A DNA stretch of 61,804 bases from Desulfuromonadales bacterium (GTDB taxonomy: Bacteria; Desulfobacterota; Desulfuromonadia; Geobacterales; Pseudopelobacteraceae). Both the position numbers and the translations under genes were made by a program. The notes beneath the pieces were generated by a model. The model saw only the letters and a program-made list of their open reading frames with translations, did no database searches and was not told the origin of the DNA. The stretch's first letter is position 1. The number at the start of each line of letters is the position of its first letter. The DNA lies in NCBI GenBank assembly GCA_013377095.1, contig JACAAY010000017.1, forward strand, positions 1-61,804. The letters are read 5' to 3'. Positions 1 through 8,879 of the stretch are shown in pieces.

Positions 1-65
1 TGCTGGAAGATCTCTATATCCCCAATGCAGCCAAAATCGAAGCAGCGGTGAAATCACTGTTCTGA
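1..65 (+). CDS. acoB: C-terminal end of a duplicate acetoin dehydrogenase E1 beta gene (partial)
   Basis: The first 65 bases encode the last 20 residues and stop (TGA) of an acetoin dehydrogenase E1 beta subunit; the gene begins before the window. They match the 3' end of the complete acoB at 2559-3560 almost base for base: the encoded tail is the same (LEDLYIPNAAKIEAAVKSLF) and only a few bases near the stop differ. The E1 beta gene is therefore duplicated on both sides of acoC. Such near-identity suggests a recent tandem duplication or gene conversion (inference). Confidence 0.85.
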   Translation, partial: LEDLYIPNAAKIEAAVKSLF

Positions 66-118
66 AACGAATTGTAACTCGTGATGTACATAACGGATAA
101 AAATAGAAAGGTGAAAAA

Positions 119-1513
119 ATGAGCGGAACAGTACACGAATTAACCATGCCCAAATGGGGTCTTACCATGGAAGAGGGTACCCTCGTCAAATGGATGATCG
201 AAGTGGGAGATCAGATTGAAGTGGGTATGGCCATTGCTGAAGTTGAAACCGACAAGATCGTCAATGTGATGGAAGCGACCCAGGCCGGGATTCTGGCAAA
301 AAAAGTTGCCGATGAGGGCGACGTTCTGCCGGTGGGCGCCCTGATCGGTGTGTTCACCCAGGGCGATGTCTCCGACGACGCTGTTGAGGAATTTGCCAAT
401 AATTACTGTGCGGCGGATGAGTCGGCGCCGGTTGAAGAATCGGCTGCCGCACCCTCCGCATGTGGGGCGGAGCCTTACCGTCTTACCATGCCCAAATGGG
501 GTCTTACCATGGAAGAGGGGACGCTCGTCAAATGGTTGATCGATGAGGGGACCCAGATTGAACTCGGCATGGCCATTGCTGAAGTTGAAACCGACAAGAT
601 CGTTAACTCGCTCGAAGCGACCCACGTCGGTGTGTTGAAGAGAAAAATCGCCGAAGAGGGCGACGAGCTTCCCGTTGGGGCGTTGCTGGGCGTAATCGCT
701 GATGCTTCGGTTTCCGATCAGGAAATCGATGCTTTTCTAGCCAGGGAGACCGGCGATCAGGCCTGTGCTGAGCCGATTGAAGAAAGCCCGGCGCCATGTG
801 CGGAAGAACCGGCTGCCACACCAGCGGCAGGGCAGCTGCTCGATGGCCTGCTCCCGCTGGAGGGTATGCGGGCGGCCATATCCAAGACAGTGACCGCCTC
901 ATGGACCACCATTCCCCACTACATGGTGACCGTTGCCATAGACATGGGCAAGGCGGAAGCGGCCAGCAGCGCACTAAAGCAGGCTGGTAACAAGGTTTCC
1001 ATCAACGATATCCTGATCAAGGCCTGTGCTGCTGCGGTCGTGAAATATCCGCTGATCAATGCCGCCTTTGCTGACAAGAACATAGCGCTGCACAAGGATG
1101 TCAATATCGCTGTTGCCGTTGGCTTGGAAGAGGGCGTGATCATGCCGGTTATCAGGGAATGCCAGAACCTGTCCGTCCAGCAGATCGGTCTGCGGAGCCG
1201 CGAACTGGTGGATTTGGCCAAAAACGGCAAGCTTGGCAAGACCGAGCTGAGCGACGGGACCTTTGCTATCTCCAACATGGGAATGCTGGGAGTTGAGGAC
1301 TTCATCGCCATTGTTCCGCCAAAACTGTCAGCCATCCTGGCCGTGGGTATGGTCAAGGATGAAGCGGTGGTGCGGAACGGCCAGGTGGTTGTGGCTCGCA
1401 CCATGAGGGTTACCATTTCAGCCGATCATCGGGTTCACGATGGTGCCTATGCCGCCAAGTTTCTCGGGGAACTGAAGGCTATCCTGGAAGCGCCGGAAGC
1501 GATCCTGGGTTGA
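119..1513 (+). CDS. acoC: Acetoin dehydrogenase E2, dihydrolipoamide acetyltransferase with two lipoyl domains
   Basis: E2 core of the acetoin dehydrogenase complex, which passes the acetyl group from E1 through lipoyl-lysine to CoA. Two lipoyl domains are visible (about residues 6-80 and 120-195), each with the ETDKIVN box; the lipoyl lysines are K46 and K160. The catalytic domain (about 245-464) carries the E2 signature around H437 and D441 (DHRVHDG). The usual peripheral-subunit-binding domain between the last lipoyl domain and the catalytic core is not recognisable: that stretch is an Ala/Pro/Glu-rich linker. The two lipoyl domains are 342 bp apart and nearly identical in DNA, so they are an internal duplication. 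The start is ATG 119 after AAAGGTG. It lies between two acoB copies. Confidence 0.93.
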   Translation: MSGTVHELTMPKWGLTMEEGTLVKWMIEVGDQIEVGMAIAEVETDKIVNVMEATQAGILAKKVADEGDVLPVGALIGVFTQGDVSDDAVEEFANNYCAADESAPVEESAAAPSACGAEPYRLTMPKWGLTMEEGTLVKWLIDEGTQIELGMAIAEVETDKIVNSLEATHVGVLKRKIAEEGDELPVGALLGVIADASVSDQEIDAFLARETGDQACAEPIEESPAPCAEEPAATPAAGQLLDGLLPLEGMRAAISKTVTASWTTIPHYMVTVAIDMGKAEAASSALKQAGNKVSINDILIKACAAAVVKYPLINAAFADKNIALHKDVNIAVAVGLEEGVIMPVIRECQNLSVQQIGLRSRELVDLAKNGKLGKTELSDGTFAISNMGMLGVEDFIAIVPPKLSAILAVGMVKDEAVVRNGQVVVARTMRVTISADHRVHDGAYAAKFLGELKAILEAPEAILG

Positions 1514-1563
1514 AAGCGGATTATCACACATGCTGAATTTCACAGAAGATGAAAGGAGAATAT

Positions 1564-2538
1564 ATGACGTCGCAACTGAAGAAAGAAGACCTGCTCAAGG
1601 CATATCGGATCATGAGGGAGATTCGCGAGTTTGAAGATCGTATCCACATTGAATTTGCCACCGGCCTGATTCCCGGTTTCGTGCATCTCTACTCCGGTGA
1701 GGAAGCTGTTGCCACGGGTGTCTGCATGCATCTGAGCGATGAAGACCGTATTTCCAGCACCCATCGCGGCCATGGCCACTGTATCGCAAAGGGTGTGGAG
1801 ATCCCGGGCATGATGGCCGAGATATTCGGCAAGAAGACCGGCACCTGCGGTGGCAAGGGTGGCTCCATGCACATTGCCGACCTTGAGAAGGGGATGATGG
1901 GTGCCAACGGCATCGTGGGCGCTGGACCTCCTCTGATCTGCGGTGCTGCCCTGGCTGCAAAATTCAAAGGTACCGGTGGAGTCGGGGTGGCCTTTTTCGG
2001 TGACGGCGCCTCCAATCAGGGCACCATCCTGGAAAGTATGAACCTGGCCTCGGTCTGGAAACTGCCGGTCATCTTCCTGAACGAGAACAATGGCTACGCC
2101 GAATCGACCGGTGTTTCCTACAACGTTCCGACCCCCAACATCGCCGACCGGGCCGCCGGTTTCGGCATGCCGGGTGTAACCGTTGACGGCAACGACTTCT
2201 TTGCCGTGTACGAAGCGGCCGGTGAAGCGATCGCTCGCGCCCGGCGGGGTGAAGGCCCGACCTTGCTTGAATGCAAGACCCAGCGTTATTTTGGGCATTT
2301 TGAGGGTGACGCCATGACCTATCGTCCCAAGGGCGAGGTTCAGGAGCTGCGCAAGAATAAAGACTGCCTCAAAATCCTGGCCGACAAACTCGTCTCGGCC
2401 GGCATTGTTACGGTCGGCGAAATCGAAGCCATTGACAAGGAAGTTCTCGCTTTAATCGAAGACTCCGTTGTCAAGGCCAAGGCGGCCCCGAAACCAACCG
2501 CGGCGGATCTTCTGACCGGTGTGTACGTAACCTACTAA
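1564..2538 (+). CDS. acoA: Acetoin dehydrogenase E1 alpha subunit (TPP-dependent)
   Basis: Alpha subunit of the thiamine-diphosphate E1 component that cleaves acetoin oxidatively to acetaldehyde and a hydroxyethyl/acetyl group. The TPP motif begins at GDGASNQG and ends in NENN about 26 residues later. Length (324 aa) fits AcoA and short pyruvate dehydrogenase alpha chains. The start is ATG 1564, because a strong ribosome site (AAAGGAG, 1552-1558) sits just ahead of it; an in-frame ATG at 1549 overlaps that site. It is followed 20 bp later by acoB. The acetoin-specific call rests on operon context as well as sequence; a pyruvate or branched-chain E1 alpha is the alternative. Confidence 0.9.
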   Translation: MTSQLKKEDLLKAYRIMREIREFEDRIHIEFATGLIPGFVHLYSGEEAVATGVCMHLSDEDRISSTHRGHGHCIAKGVEIPGMMAEIFGKKTGTCGGKGGSMHIADLEKGMMGANGIVGAGPPLICGAALAAKFKGTGGVGVAFFGDGASNQGTILESMNLASVWKLPVIFLNENNGYAESTGVSYNVPTPNIADRAAGFGMPGVTVDGNDFFAVYEAAGEAIARARRGEGPTLLECKTQRYFGHFEGDAMTYRPKGEVQELRKNKDCLKILADKLVSAGIVTVGEIEAIDKEVLALIEDSVVKAKAAPKPTAADLLTGVYVTY

Positions 2539-2558
2539 GACAGGAAAGGAACCGATAT

Positions 2559-3560
2559 ATGTCCAGAAAAATCAGCTATAAAGACGCGATCAACGAAGCT
2601 CTGTCCCAGGAGATGGAGCGGGACGATAAAATCATCGTGATGGGATTGGACAACGCCGGCGGCCGTGGAACCGAAGGGGTCATGGATGCCTGGGGTGGTG
2701 TTCTGGGTGTCACCAAGGGGCTGTATGCCAAATATGGCGAGCGGGTCATGGATACCCCGATCTCCGAATCGTCCTACATCGGCGCCGCCGTCGGTGCTGC
2801 CGCCTGCGGCATGCGTCCGGTTGTGGAGATGATGTTTGCCGACTTCCTGGGTGTCTGTTTCGACCAGTTGATGAACCAGGCCGCCAAGTTCCGCTACATG
2901 TTTGGTGGCACAGCCGAAACCCCGGTTGTGTGCCGCATGATGTACGGTGCCGGTTTCCGTGCCGCCGCGCAGCACTCCCAGTGCCTCTATTCGATCTTTG
3001 CCCATATTCCGGGACTGAAGGTTGTGCTTCCTTCCACTCCTGCCGATGCCAAGGGGCTCCTGATTCAGGCGATACGGGACAACGATCCGGTCATTTTCAT
3101 GGAGCACAAGGCACTCTACGCCATGAAGGGTGAAGTGCCCGAGGAAGCCTATGCGATTCCCTTCGGCAAGGCCAACATTGTTCGGGAAGGCAAGGACGTG
3201 ACCATCGTGGCCCTGGGGCGCATGGTGCACATGGCAGCTCAGGCGGCAACCGCCCTGGCCAAAGCAGGTATTGAGTGTGAAGTCATCGATCCGCGCACCA
3301 TCTCGCCGCTGGATGAGGCAACGATCATCAAGAGCGTGGAGAAGACCGGCAAGCTGGTAGTTGTTGACGAATCCCATCCCCGCGCCAGCATGGCCGGTGA
3401 TATATCCTCGGTTGTTGCCCAGGCTGCCTTCAGCTCCCTGAAAGGCCCGATCAAGCTGGTAACCGCGCCGCATACGCCGGTGCCGTTCAGTGACGTGCTG
3501 GAAGATCTCTATATCCCCAATGCAGCCAAAATCGAAGCAGCGGTGAAATCGCTGTTTTAA
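2559..3560 (+). CDS. acoB: Acetoin dehydrogenase E1 beta subunit
   Basis: Beta subunit of the alpha2-beta2 E1 enzyme; it completes the TPP active site with AcoA. The 333-aa protein has the transketolase pyrimidine-binding half (through about residue 180, including MDTPISE and the FADF segment) and the transketolase C-terminal half (from about 200, with VIDPRTISPLD). The ribosome site is AGGAAAGGA ahead of ATG 2559. Its 3' end is nearly identical to bases 1-65, the end of another copy. It is the last catalytic E1 gene before lipA, and a 125-bp gap separates the two. Confidence 0.92.
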   Translation: MSRKISYKDAINEALSQEMERDDKIIVMGLDNAGGRGTEGVMDAWGGVLGVTKGLYAKYGERVMDTPISESSYIGAAVGAAACGMRPVVEMMFADFLGVCFDQLMNQAAKFRYMFGGTAETPVVCRMMYGAGFRAAAQHSQCLYSIFAHIPGLKVVLPSTPADAKGLLIQAIRDNDPVIFMEHKALYAMKGEVPEEAYAIPFGKANIVREGKDVTIVALGRMVHMAAQAATALAKAGIECEVIDPRTISPLDEATIIKSVEKTGKLVVVDESHPRASMAGDISSVVAQAAFSSLKGPIKLVTAPHTPVPFSDVLEDLYIPNAAKIEAAVKSLF

Positions 3561-3685
3561 TAACAGGGTTGGTAAGCATAAAACAGGAAACGTATCGCTG
3601 ACGTGTGGCGGATGCCACGAGCATTTCAGGTGTCCGTCACACGCGCTTATTGTGTCCCGCGCAATAGAAAGCGGAGATAGAAGAC

Positions 3686-4624
3686 ATGGAACAACCCCAT
3701 TATAAAATGCGTGGAGCAGATAAGAACGTCCACGTCTGCAGTACAGCTAACGCTGTAACAAAGCCTCTTCCCAAGCCGGACTGGCTTCGTGGAAAGAGCG
3801 CCAGTACTCCCGATGTGCTGAACCTTGTGAAAATACTTCGAGACAACAAGCTGCACACCGTTTGCGAAGAGGCCTCTTGCCCCAATTTGGGTGAATGCTT
3901 CAGGAAAGGGACCGCTACCTTCATGATCATGGGGGATATTTGCACCCGCCGCTGTCCCTTCTGCAATGTTGCCCATGGCGTTCCCGGGGAACTCCGCAGG
4001 GAGGAAGCGGAAGACCTGGCCCGAGCGGTTCGGATCATGAACCTGACCTATGTGGTGATCACCTCGGTTACCAGAGACGATCTTCCGGATGGGGGCGCCG
4101 GTCACTACGGTGAGTGTATCCGCAAGCTCAGGGCTCTCAAGCGCAACGTGAACATTGAAATACTGACGCCGGATTTCCGCGGCGCGGTCAAGAAGGCATT
4201 TGAGCAATTGCGACTCAATCCCCCCGATGTTTTCAACCACAACCTGGAAACGGTCCCCCGGTTGTATGCCAGGGTGCGGCCGCAGGCAGATTATTACGGA
4301 TCCCTGGAGCTTTTGAAGCATTTCAGGGAGGCCTTTGACCATATTCCGACAAAGTCAGGCCTGATGCTCGGCTTGGGCGAAACGGAGCAGGAAGTCTACG
4401 ATGTGATGCGGGAAATGCGCTGCCACCATTGCGATATGTTGACTCTGGGGCAATACATGCGACCCAGTCCGCACCATCTGCCGGTGGAAAGGTATGTTAC
4501 GCCCGAGGAATTTGAGCGTTACCGAATATTTGGACTCTCGATCGGTTTCTCCCATGTGGAGTCCGGACCGATGGTGCGTTCGTCATACCATGCCGACAAG
4601 CAGGCCAAAGAGTTACTACACTAA
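3686..4624 (+). CDS. lipA: Lipoyl synthase (radical SAM)
   Basis: Inserts two sulfurs into protein-bound octanoyl groups to make lipoyl cofactors. Both iron-sulfur clusters can be seen: the auxiliary cluster cysteines C60, C65 and C71 ([12 protein letters not shown]) and the radical-SAM motif C86, C90 and C93 (CTRRCPFC). The conserved RSSYHA tail near residue 298 supplies the serine ligand of the auxiliary cluster. Length of 312 aa is normal. Its place between acoB and the E3 gene, with lipB further down, indicates a lipoylation set co-expressed with the acetoin complex, whose E2 needs two lipoyl groups per chain. Confidence 0.95.
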   Translation: MEQPHYKMRGADKNVHVCSTANAVTKPLPKPDWLRGKSASTPDVLNLVKILRDNKLHTVCEEASCPNLGECFRKGTATFMIMGDICTRRCPFCNVAHGVPGELRREEAEDLARAVRIMNLTYVVITSVTRDDLPDGGAGHYGECIRKLRALKRNVNIEILTPDFRGAVKKAFEQLRLNPPDVFNHNLETVPRLYARVRPQADYYGSLELLKHFREAFDHIPTKSGLMLGLGETEQEVYDVMREMRCHHCDMLTLGQYMRPSPHHLPVERYVTPEEFERYRIFGLSIGFSHVESGPMVRSSYHADKQAKELLH

Positions 4625-4643
4625 ACATAGATGAGGTGCAGAA

Positions 4644-6059
4644 ATGAGTGAAGACGTATTGGATCTGATTGTACTGGGAGCGGGACCGGGTGGCTATGTG
4701 GCTGCCATCCGTGCTTCACAACTTGGGATGAAGGTCGCTGTTGTTGAACCACGGGCAACCATGGGCGGTGTCTGTCTGAACGAGGGATGTATTCCCAGCA
4801 AGGCCCTGCTCGATTCCAGTGAACATTTTTCCATGGCCCGCGACAAGTTCGCCAGCCACGGTGTTATCGTCAACCCGCCGACACTTGATCTTGCCACCAT
4901 GCTGGCGCGCAAGAATGACGTGGTAAAAAAACTAACCGATGGGATTGCCTATCTGTTCAAAAAAAACAAGGTCCAGGTGATCAGCGGATCAGGCAAGGTT
5001 GTGCGTCCCCAGGCAGGCGAACCGCATGCCGTGGAAGTGACCTGCAACGGTGTAACGCAGATCGTCAAGGGTAAAAAGATTCTGCTTGCGACCGGTGGGA
5101 TACCGGTTGAAGTGCCATCGCTTCCTTTTGATGGAAAAACAATCGTGAGCTCCAAGGATGCCCTTGAGTTCACATCCGTACCGGAACACCTGATCGTGGT
5201 CGGGGCGGGGTATATCGGCCTTGAGCTCGGTTCGGTCTGGAGACGTCTCGGGGCAAAGGTAACGGTTGTTGAGATGTTACCCAAAATGCTTCCCTTTACC
5301 GACAGCGAAGTCACCGATACCCTGATGAAGATCCTGAAAAAACAGGGTGTCGAGTTCCGTATGGCTACCAGCGTTACCAAGGTGGAGATTGCAAACGGCA
5401 AAGCTCTGGTTAGTCTGACATCTGCCGGGAAAACCGATCTGGTGGAGTGCGACAAGATTCTGGTGGCCATCGGCAGAAAACCGGTCACAGCTGGCCTTGG
5501 TTTGGAAGAGGTCGGTGTTGCGGTTAATGAGAAAGGGCGGGTCGAGGTTGATGAGAACTATGAGACCTCCGTGGCTGGAATCTACGCCATTGGCGATCTG
5601 ATTCCCGGACCGCTGCTTGCGCACAAGGCATCCGAAGAAGGTGTGGCATTTGCCGAGCGTCTTGCGGGAATGCCGGCGACCGTCCATTACGATACGATCC
5701 CCGGAATTGCCTACACCTGGCCGGAAGCTGCGTCAGTGGGGAAAACCGAGCAGACCCTGAAAGAGGAGCAGATCCCCTATACGGTTGGGAAGTTCAATTT
5801 CATGGCTAATGGTCGTGCGCGTTGCATGGACGAAACCGAAGGTTTTGTCAAAATTCTTGCCCACAAGGAAAGCGACAAGGTTCTTGGCATTCATATCGTC
5901 GGCCCCAGGGCCTCGGATATGATCGCGGAAGGTGTGGCTGTCATGTCCTATGGCGGTACCTCCCACGATATCGCCGCCATGTTCCATGCCCATCCGACTC
6001 TCGCCGAAGCGATCAAGGAAGCTGCCCTGGATGTGCGTAAATCAGCGATACATGCCTGA
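4644..6059 (+). CDS. lpdA: Dihydrolipoamide dehydrogenase (E3)
   Basis: Flavoprotein that reoxidises dihydrolipoamide and reduces NAD+. It shows the N-terminal FAD-binding motif GAGPGG (about residues 12-17), the redox disulfide C44-C49 (GGVCLNEGCIPSKAL), a second GAGYIGLE NAD-binding motif, and the C-terminal catalytic pair H450/E455 (HAHPTLAE). There is no N-terminal lipoyl domain. It starts 19 bp after lipA with a GAGGTG ribosome site. Context makes it the E3 of the acetoin complex (acoL in other nomenclature). Confidence 0.95.
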   Translation: MSEDVLDLIVLGAGPGGYVAAIRASQLGMKVAVVEPRATMGGVCLNEGCIPSKALLDSSEHFSMARDKFASHGVIVNPPTLDLATMLARKNDVVKKLTDGIAYLFKKNKVQVISGSGKVVRPQAGEPHAVEVTCNGVTQIVKGKKILLATGGIPVEVPSLPFDGKTIVSSKDALEFTSVPEHLIVVGAGYIGLELGSVWRRLGAKVTVVEMLPKMLPFTDSEVTDTLMKILKKQGVEFRMATSVTKVEIANGKALVSLTSAGKTDLVECDKILVAIGRKPVTAGLGLEEVGVAVNEKGRVEVDENYETSVAGIYAIGDLIPGPLLAHKASEEGVAFAERLAGMPATVHYDTIPGIAYTWPEAASVGKTEQTLKEEQIPYTVGKFNFMANGRARCMDETEGFVKILAHKESDKVLGIHIVGPRASDMIAEGVAVMSYGGTSHDIAAMFHAHPTLAEAIKEAALDVRKSAIHA

Positions 6060-6071
6060 TGGCGTGCATCG

Positions 6072-6113
6072 CCGCCTCCTCGGGGGGACGTTCCTCCTGA
6101 CCTGAGGAGGCGG
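6072..6113 (+). terminator. GC-rich inverted repeat between lpdA and lipB
   Basis: CCGCCTCCTC (6072-6081) and GAGGAGGCGG (6104-6113) form a perfect 10-bp stem with a 22-base loop, just after the lpdA stop. No U-run follows, so it is more likely an attenuating or mRNA-stabilising hairpin than a full intrinsic terminator. lipB lies 46 bp downstream on the same strand. Confidence 0.45.
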
Positions 6114-6159
6114 TTGTGCGTGGCTGGACAGCGAAATAAGCAGGGACGGTAACTGCATC

Positions 6160-6789
6160 ATGATAGTTAAGAGTCTAGGAATCGTCGAGTATTCATCTGC
6201 ATTTGCATTGCAGGAACAGATTGCAGATGAAGTGAACAAGGGTTACTCCCCGGAAACCGTGCTGCTGCTTGAACATGATCCGGTCTATACTATTGGCCGT
6301 GGCGGCTGTGGTGATAATGTTCTGGATCAAACAATTCAGGCCATCCGTATCAGTCGTGGCGGGGATGTCACCTATCACGGACCAGGTCAACTGGTTGGGT
6401 ATCCCATACTAAACCTACGGAAGCGGGGGGGCGATTTACGTCATTACCTGAGATTTTTGGAAGAGGTACTGATTTCGGTGGTGGCTGATTTTGGCGTTAA
6501 GGCTTTTCGGGTGGCAGGTAAAACCGGTGTCTGGACCGATCAGGGCAAGCTTGCCGCCATTGGTGTCGGAGTACGGCACTGGATTACCATGCATGGCTTT
6601 GCAATGAACGTGAATAACGATCTTTCTGCCTTCAGCTTTATCAATCCGTGCGGCATGACTGCCTGTCCGATTGCTTCATTGAAAAAATTGTGTGGTCGCC
6701 ATATTACAATGGAAGAGGTGAAATCTCTGGTTACCGGGCGGTTTACACAGTTGTTGATTGACTGGTTGCCTGAAAATGATCCGGATTAA
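6160..6789 (+). CDS. lipB: Octanoyltransferase
   Basis: Moves octanoate from octanoyl-ACP to the lipoyl domains of E2 proteins, the substrate step for LipA. The family box RGGDVTYHGPGQLVGYP is clear (about residues 67-83). A Lys in GKLAAIGV and a Cys in NPCGM correspond to the catalytic Lys/Cys pair of the family. The 209-aa length is normal. It is the last gene of the same-strand acetoin dehydrogenase/lipoylation cluster, separated from lpdA by the 6072-6113 hairpin. Confidence 0.94.
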   Translation: MIVKSLGIVEYSSAFALQEQIADEVNKGYSPETVLLLEHDPVYTIGRGGCGDNVLDQTIQAIRISRGGDVTYHGPGQLVGYPILNLRKRGGDLRHYLRFLEEVLISVVADFGVKAFRVAGKTGVWTDQGKLAAIGVGVRHWITMHGFAMNVNNDLSAFSFINPCGMTACPIASLKKLCGRHITMEEVKSLVTGRFTQLLIDWLPENDPD

Positions 6790-6969
6790 AGTTTTTCAGA
6801 CAAATATCCCCAACAGAGTTGCTGGATTTTTATAAATATGGCTCCCATGTGTAGATCTCCGTGCTGTTACTACCCCCCTGATAAGTAATTCTCAGCAAAT
6901 AAATTGCAATACTCCGTTGGCTTGTACTCATTGGCAGTACGCTTTTTTAAATGAATATCCACCCTTTCA

Positions 6970-7854
6970 TCAGCGGTTTTTCCGCCGCGACGCCTTAGCC
7001 ATTTTCTTCTTTTTCTTGCGCTGTACCTTTGTCTTCTTATCATTTTGCTGAATCGTTCGAGGTATGGTTTCAGCGGCGTCATCAACCGCTTCGCAGAGCG
7101 CAAGAAGTTGCTCCATATTGTCGGGAACCCGCCAGGTCAGCTCTCGCCGCATATCGGCGAGGGAGTCCTCAAGCCCCAGGGCCAGGGTCTGCTCAAATTC
7201 TTCCAGTGTGATGGCACCCGGGATGATAAGCCCGTCCCCATAAGCTTTCCGGACAACGTCCATGACTTCATCCGGATACAGATCGCATAGGGAGTTGGCA
7301 ACGCCAGTCCAGAAATATGAATCGGGAACATCCTCTTTTCCCGTCAGCAATCCTTTCAGAAAATCCATGGTTTCCGAGCGGTCAGCCATACCGGCTGCCA
7401 CTGCGAGGCACAGGCTCTCCATGGCAGCCCAGCGAACAAATTGATCGGCATTGCGATTGAGAACCAGCGCTTTTACACCGTCGAGGGAACCGCCGCTGGT
7501 GCGGATCAGAAAGGCTGGCAGCAGTGTCGTCTTGATGTCGCCGAGCAATGCGTGAAGAACATCCCCCGAGAGAGCGAATAACGAGAGTATCAACGGGTGG
7601 GCGTGCTGTTCACGAAAATGTGCCAGAAGCAGAAGCGCGTAGGGGAGCAGATCGTGATCTTCGTCAAGATAGGCGTCCGGATCGGCAATAACCGTTTCGA
7701 GGTGCGCCAGCAGATGAGGCATGATTTCACCCCATCGTTCGATGGCTTCGTCGACGAACTCGATTTTTGTCCGGCCGGTCCAGAAGTCAAGGTCGGCAAG
7801 AAGCTCCTCAATAGGACGTGTTTCCAAAGTGCTGTCCAGCTCTGTAGTCGTCAT
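6970..7854 (-). CDS. DUF1186 family protein
   Basis: A 294-aa soluble alpha-helical protein that I place in the DUF1186 family from its pattern (blocks such as YALLLLAHFREQ, WAAMESLCLA and FWTGVANSLCDLYPDE). Family members are HEAT-like and often end in a SEC-C metal-binding motif. Here that end is replaced by a very basic tail (KKTKVQRKKKKKMAKASRRKNR region), which could bind nucleic acid. Function unknown. It is transcribed away from lipB and starts at ATG 7854, directly after the relics of restriction genes. Confidence 0.7.
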   Translation of the reverse strand: MTTTELDSTLETRPIEELLADLDFWTGRTKIEFVDEAIERWGEIMPHLLAHLETVIADPDAYLDEDHDLLPYALLLLAHFREQHAHPLILSLFALSGDVLHALLGDIKTTLLPAFLIRTSGGSLDGVKALVLNRNADQFVRWAAMESLCLAVAAGMADRSETMDFLKGLLTGKEDVPDSYFWTGVANSLCDLYPDEVMDVVRKAYGDGLIIPGAITLEEFEQTLALGLEDSLADMRRELTWRVPDNMEQLLALCEAVDDAAETIPRTIQQNDKKTKVQRKKKKKMAKASRRKNR

Positions 7855-7857
7855 TCA

Positions 7858-7935
7858 TCAGCTCCGTGAGGTTTTTGTTTTTTCATCTCTTCCCCCCACC
7901 ACAGATATTTCTTCTTCCGTCAGGCCGTAGAGGGC
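7858..7935 (-). pseudogene. Possible C-terminal scrap of a DNA methyltransferase/type IIG enzyme
   Basis: Between the DUF1186 gene and the hsdR relic, the minus strand encodes ALYGLTEEEISVVGGRDE and a short tail, preceded by a stop codon. LYGLTEEEI-V is a frequent C-terminal ending of DNA methyltransferase and type IIG proteins. The match is short and could be chance; I list it because both neighbours are restriction-gene remnants. Confidence 0.35.
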
Positions 7936-7988
7936 TTATCCATAGTACACAGCGTTACTTCAAAGAAATCAGCCACTCAGCCACTTTT

Positions 7989-8378
7989 TCAAACCGCCTG
8001 CCTGATCAAGTCAAACACCAACCGTGCAAACCCTTTGGCCACTTCCGGGTTGGCCAGAATCTGCAGCATCTGCTTTTGATGAGCCTCACTGCTGTCCATC
8101 ACCGCGTCGTCGAGTGCCTTGGGGAAATCGCCCAGCATCGCCTGTTCCGGTGTATTGTTCCGGACCTGATCCATAACAATCCTGTTTTCACTCACCTTGT
8201 CGCGGATGGTGTGCGCGTAGTTGATCAGATCCTTGTCGGTGAGGCCATCGGTGATGAAGAGTTCATTGAGGCGCGCCAGAATCTGTGAAAGGAACTCTTC
8301 CTTTTTGTCCTTTGCCTTGGCCGACCCGAGATCGTTGCCCGGCTGCAGCTTGTAATCAGCTCCGGGCTCCATCACCAC
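7989..8378 (-). pseudogene. hsdR: hsdR remnant: C-terminal part of a type I restriction endonuclease
   Basis: This 129-residue frame resembles only the extreme C-terminus of type I restriction R subunits (GSAKAKDKKEEFLSQI, ARLNELFITDGLTDKD, NNTPEQAMLGDFPKAL, ending FARLVFDLIRQ). A normal R subunit has about 1000 residues, with nuclease and helicase domains that are absent here. On its 5' side the homology runs directly into repeat unit A (8390-8522), so the rest of the gene was lost or replaced there. It is probably not functional. It is distinct from the intact hsdR at 17400-20813. Confidence 0.8.
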
Positions 8379-8389
8379 GGGGATTACAG

Positions 8390-8522
8390 GCTCATAACTC
8401 CCCCTGTCCCCCTCTTAACTTAAGAGGGGGAACGTACTGGGCTCACCAGGCGGCAGCTCCACCGGAATCACTTCGAGCGTCCCTCCCCTTAAGATAAGGG
8501 GAGGACAGGTGGGGTTATGAGC
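8390..8522. repeat. Two-hairpin repeat unit A with inverted ends
   Basis: The unit opens with GCTCATAACTCCCCCTGTCC and ends with the near-complement GGACAGGTGGGGTTATGAGC. Inside each end is a palindrome: CCCCTCTTAACTTAAGAGGGG near 8409-8429 and CCTCCCCTTA/TAAGGGGAGG near 8481-8503. The middle (about 8434-8478) differs from unit B. The unit lies between the hsdR remnant and the DUF559 gene, and the last residues of the DUF559 protein (LITPPVLPLS) are encoded inside it. Confidence 0.85.
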
Positions 8523-8869
8523 TGTTGCTCCAGTCTCATCAATACCCCTTCAATCTCTTGCAACACCTCATTATTCCAAAACTGCACAACAACAATTCCG
8601 TGGCCGTTCAGGTACGCGGTTCGCTCAGCGTCGTATTCTCTGCCATCGGACAGATTGTGCTGACCGCCGTCCAGTTCTACGGCCACTTTTTTAGCCGGAC
8701 AATAGAAATCCAGAATGTACGGTCCGATACTATACTGCCGGAAAAACTTCAGCCCGAAAAACTGTCCGTTCCGCACCCTGCTCCAGAAAGCCCTTTCGGC
8801 ATCGGTCTGTGTGCGGCGCAGTTTGCGGCGTCGGTCTTTCAAGTATGGATCGTTTTTCAAGAAGCTCAA
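8489..8869 (-). CDS. DUF559 domain endonuclease-like protein (Vsr/PD-(D/E)XK type)
   Basis: A 126-aa protein with the DUF559 pattern: N-terminal RRRKLRRTQTDAERAFWSRVR, then FFRQYSIGPYILDFYC, then VAVELDGGQH. D54, E65, D67 and H71 are the expected catalytic residues of a Vsr-like nuclease fold. Family members are thought to be DNA endonucleases; the role here is unknown. The start is a TTG (8869) with no obvious ribosome site, only 11 bp from repeat unit B; the stop and last ten codons lie inside unit A. Gene and repeats look like one unit placed between hsdS and hsdR relics. Confidence 0.8.
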   Translation of the reverse strand: MSFLKNDPYLKDRRRKLRRTQTDAERAFWSRVRNGQFFGLKFFRQYSIGPYILDFYCPAKKVAVELDGGQHNLSDGREYDAERTAYLNGHGIVVVQFWNNEVLQEIEGVLMRLEQQLITPPVLPLS

Positions 8870-8879
8870 AAGTCAGACC

